Shown here piece by piece: positions 5,534-5,896 of a stretch of DNA of 5,896 nt. The notes beneath the pieces were generated by a model. It made no database searches. It was given only the letters and a program-made list of their open reading frames with translations, and was not told the DNA's origin. Origin of the DNA: CAZVIK01 sp964627045 (GTDB lineage: Bacteria; Acidobacteriota; Terriglobia; Bryobacterales; Bryobacteraceae). How positions within the stretch are numbered: the first letter of the stretch is position 1; each line of letters opens with the position of its first letter. The position numbers were made by a program, and so were the translations under genes. The stretch spans positions 1 to 5,896 of the forward strand of contig CAZVIK010000231.1 of assembly GCA_964627045.1 (NCBI GenBank), in the 5' to 3' direction.

Positions 5534-5562
5534 GGAACTTCCTTGTAGGAAGTGGCGTCCAA
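5534..5562 (+). promoter_or_regulatory. Sigma-E-like ECF promoter upstream of the sigma-factor gene
   Basis: GGAACTT (5534-5540), 16 nt, then GTCCAA (5557-5562) fits the two-part consensus known for sigma-E type ECF promoters (GGAACTT, about 15-16 nt, then a G-T-C-x-A-A-like element). It points at the ECF sigma gene and would start transcription near 5568, about 57 nt before the GTG. Self-activation of the sigma gene is the natural reading, by analogy with many ECF factors; it is not shown by sequence alone. Confidence 0.6.
5537..5553. repeat. Perfect palindrome overlapping the ECF -35 element
   Basis: ACTTCCT (5537-5543) and AGGAAGT (5547-5553) are perfect 7-bp arms around TGT. The left arm shares four bases with the GGAACTT element, and the whole lies between -35 and -10. 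It could be an operator for a dimeric regulator acting on the sigma gene, the divergent stress gene, or both. Confidence 0.55.
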
Positions 5563-5610
5563 TCTTGTGCAGTCGGCAGGCGGGTCGTGGTAGCTTGAAG
5601 TGGGTAGCCC

Positions 5611-5617
5611 AAAGAGG
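5611..5617 (+). promoter_or_regulatory. Ribosome binding site deciding the GTG start of the ECF sigma gene
   Basis: AAAGAGG lies 7 nt before the GTG at 5625. The frame stays open further upstream, with a TTG at 5595, but that codon has no comparable site. Confidence 0.6.
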
Positions 5618-5624
5618 CGCTGCC

Positions 5625-5896
5625 GTGGCGTACGTACTGACCTGTCTGGAGATTTTGCTCGAATCCGAGCGGGATGTCGCCGTGGAGAATGACGACGACC
5701 ACCTGGTTGCCGGATTGCGGGTCGGTGCTGATTGGGCTTACGAGACCCTGATCGCTCGATTCCAGCAGCCTGTCTATAGCTTGGTCAGCCGGTTGGTTTG
5801 GGACTCCACGGACGCCTGTGACGTCGTACAAGAGGTCTTTCTTAAGATCTTCCGCAAGATCGACGCGTTCCGGGGAGCGAGCAGTCTCAAGACCTG
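5625..5896 (+). CDS. ECF-family RNA polymerase sigma factor, N-terminal part (cut off by window edge)
   Basis: Ninety codons are visible from a GTG at 5625 and the frame runs off the right edge. Residues 36-60 (D-W-A-Y-E-T-L-I-A-R-F-Q-Q-P-V-Y-S-L-V) match the start of sigma-70 region 2, which binds the core polymerase. D63-A-C-D-V-V-Q-E-V-F-L-K-I-F-R77 is the region 2.2 signature, and F82-R-G-A-S-S-L-K-T leads into the region 2.3-2.4 segment that melts and reads the -10. The N-terminal 35 residues are acidic and not conserved. Region 4, which reads the -35, and any anti-sigma partner lie outside the window. The start is supported by AAAGAGG. Just upstream is a sigma-E-like promoter and a palindrome. 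The subgroup and stimulus cannot be told from this fragment; family assignment is strong. Confidence 0.9.
   Translation, partial: MAYVLTCLEILLESERDVAVENDDDHLVAGLRVGADWAYETLIARFQQPVYSLVSRLVWDSTDACDVVQEVFLKIFRKIDAFRGASSLKT

Noticed and set aside
5082..5831. 249-codon minus-strand frame crossing the sigma-factor start and the intergenic promoter region
   Set aside because: It runs antisense through the conserved ECF sigma region and out of frame through the Usp gene. Its composition shows no domain.

Overview
This window is high-GC bacterial DNA with seven protein genes: six on the minus strand and one at the right end on the plus strand. No tRNA, rRNA, CRISPR array or insertion sequence was seen. 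The style of the two left-hand secreted proteins (short T-G-x-x-L-P ... L-Y ... W-T modules, a G-V-G-V-x-V-S-G-S linker, fibronectin plus beta-helix architecture), the acidic extension of TatC, and an ECF sigma factor with a D-V-V-Q-E-V-F-L-K-I-F-R core suggest Acidobacteriota, perhaps the Solibacter/Bryobacter group. That placement is recognition from memory, not a computed result.

Layout from left to right. Positions 1-1070 (minus) hold the N-terminal 356 residues of a secreted fibronectin III / right-handed beta-helix protein that runs off the left edge. It is easy to miss because it starts with GTG and has no stop inside the window. Positions 1081-1902 (minus) hold a secreted protein with phage-tail-fibre-like modules. 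Its stop lies 10 nt from the GTG of the beta-helix gene, so the two form a coupled pair. Positions 2059-3607 (minus) are tatA-tatC, 16 nt apart, encoding twin-arginine translocation components behind a good sigma70-type promoter (TTGACC, 17 nt, TATCAT). TatA carries 14 unresolved bases (N) and a long Tyr/Ser-rich then acidic tail. TatC has a 54-residue acidic N-terminal extension and a likely extra seventh membrane helix. Positions 3796-4164 (minus) encode pterin-4a-carbinolamine dehydratase, with its own promoter (TTGACT, 17 nt, TATGCT) and a roughly 134-nt leader. Positions 4546-5409 (minus) encode a tandem two-domain universal stress protein. Positions 5625-5896 (plus) hold the start of an ECF sigma factor that runs off the right edge.

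The most informative non-coding signal lies between the divergent stress-protein and sigma-factor genes. GGAACTT, then 16 nt, then GTCCAA closely matches a sigma-E type ECF promoter and points at the sigma gene, which suggests autoregulation. A perfect 7-bp-arm palindrome overlaps its -35 element.

The genes do not form a single pathway. tatA-tatC is a core export operon. The dehydratase (pterin recycling) and the stress protein are stand-alone housekeeping or stress genes. The ECF factor is probably an envelope or stress regulator. The left-hand secreted pair looks like accessory surface or extracellular proteins; neither shows a twin-arginine signal, so they are probably Sec substrates despite lying next to tat. 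I did not find a clear, wholly new multi-gene system. The best candidates for novelty are the secreted pair and the ECF control region.
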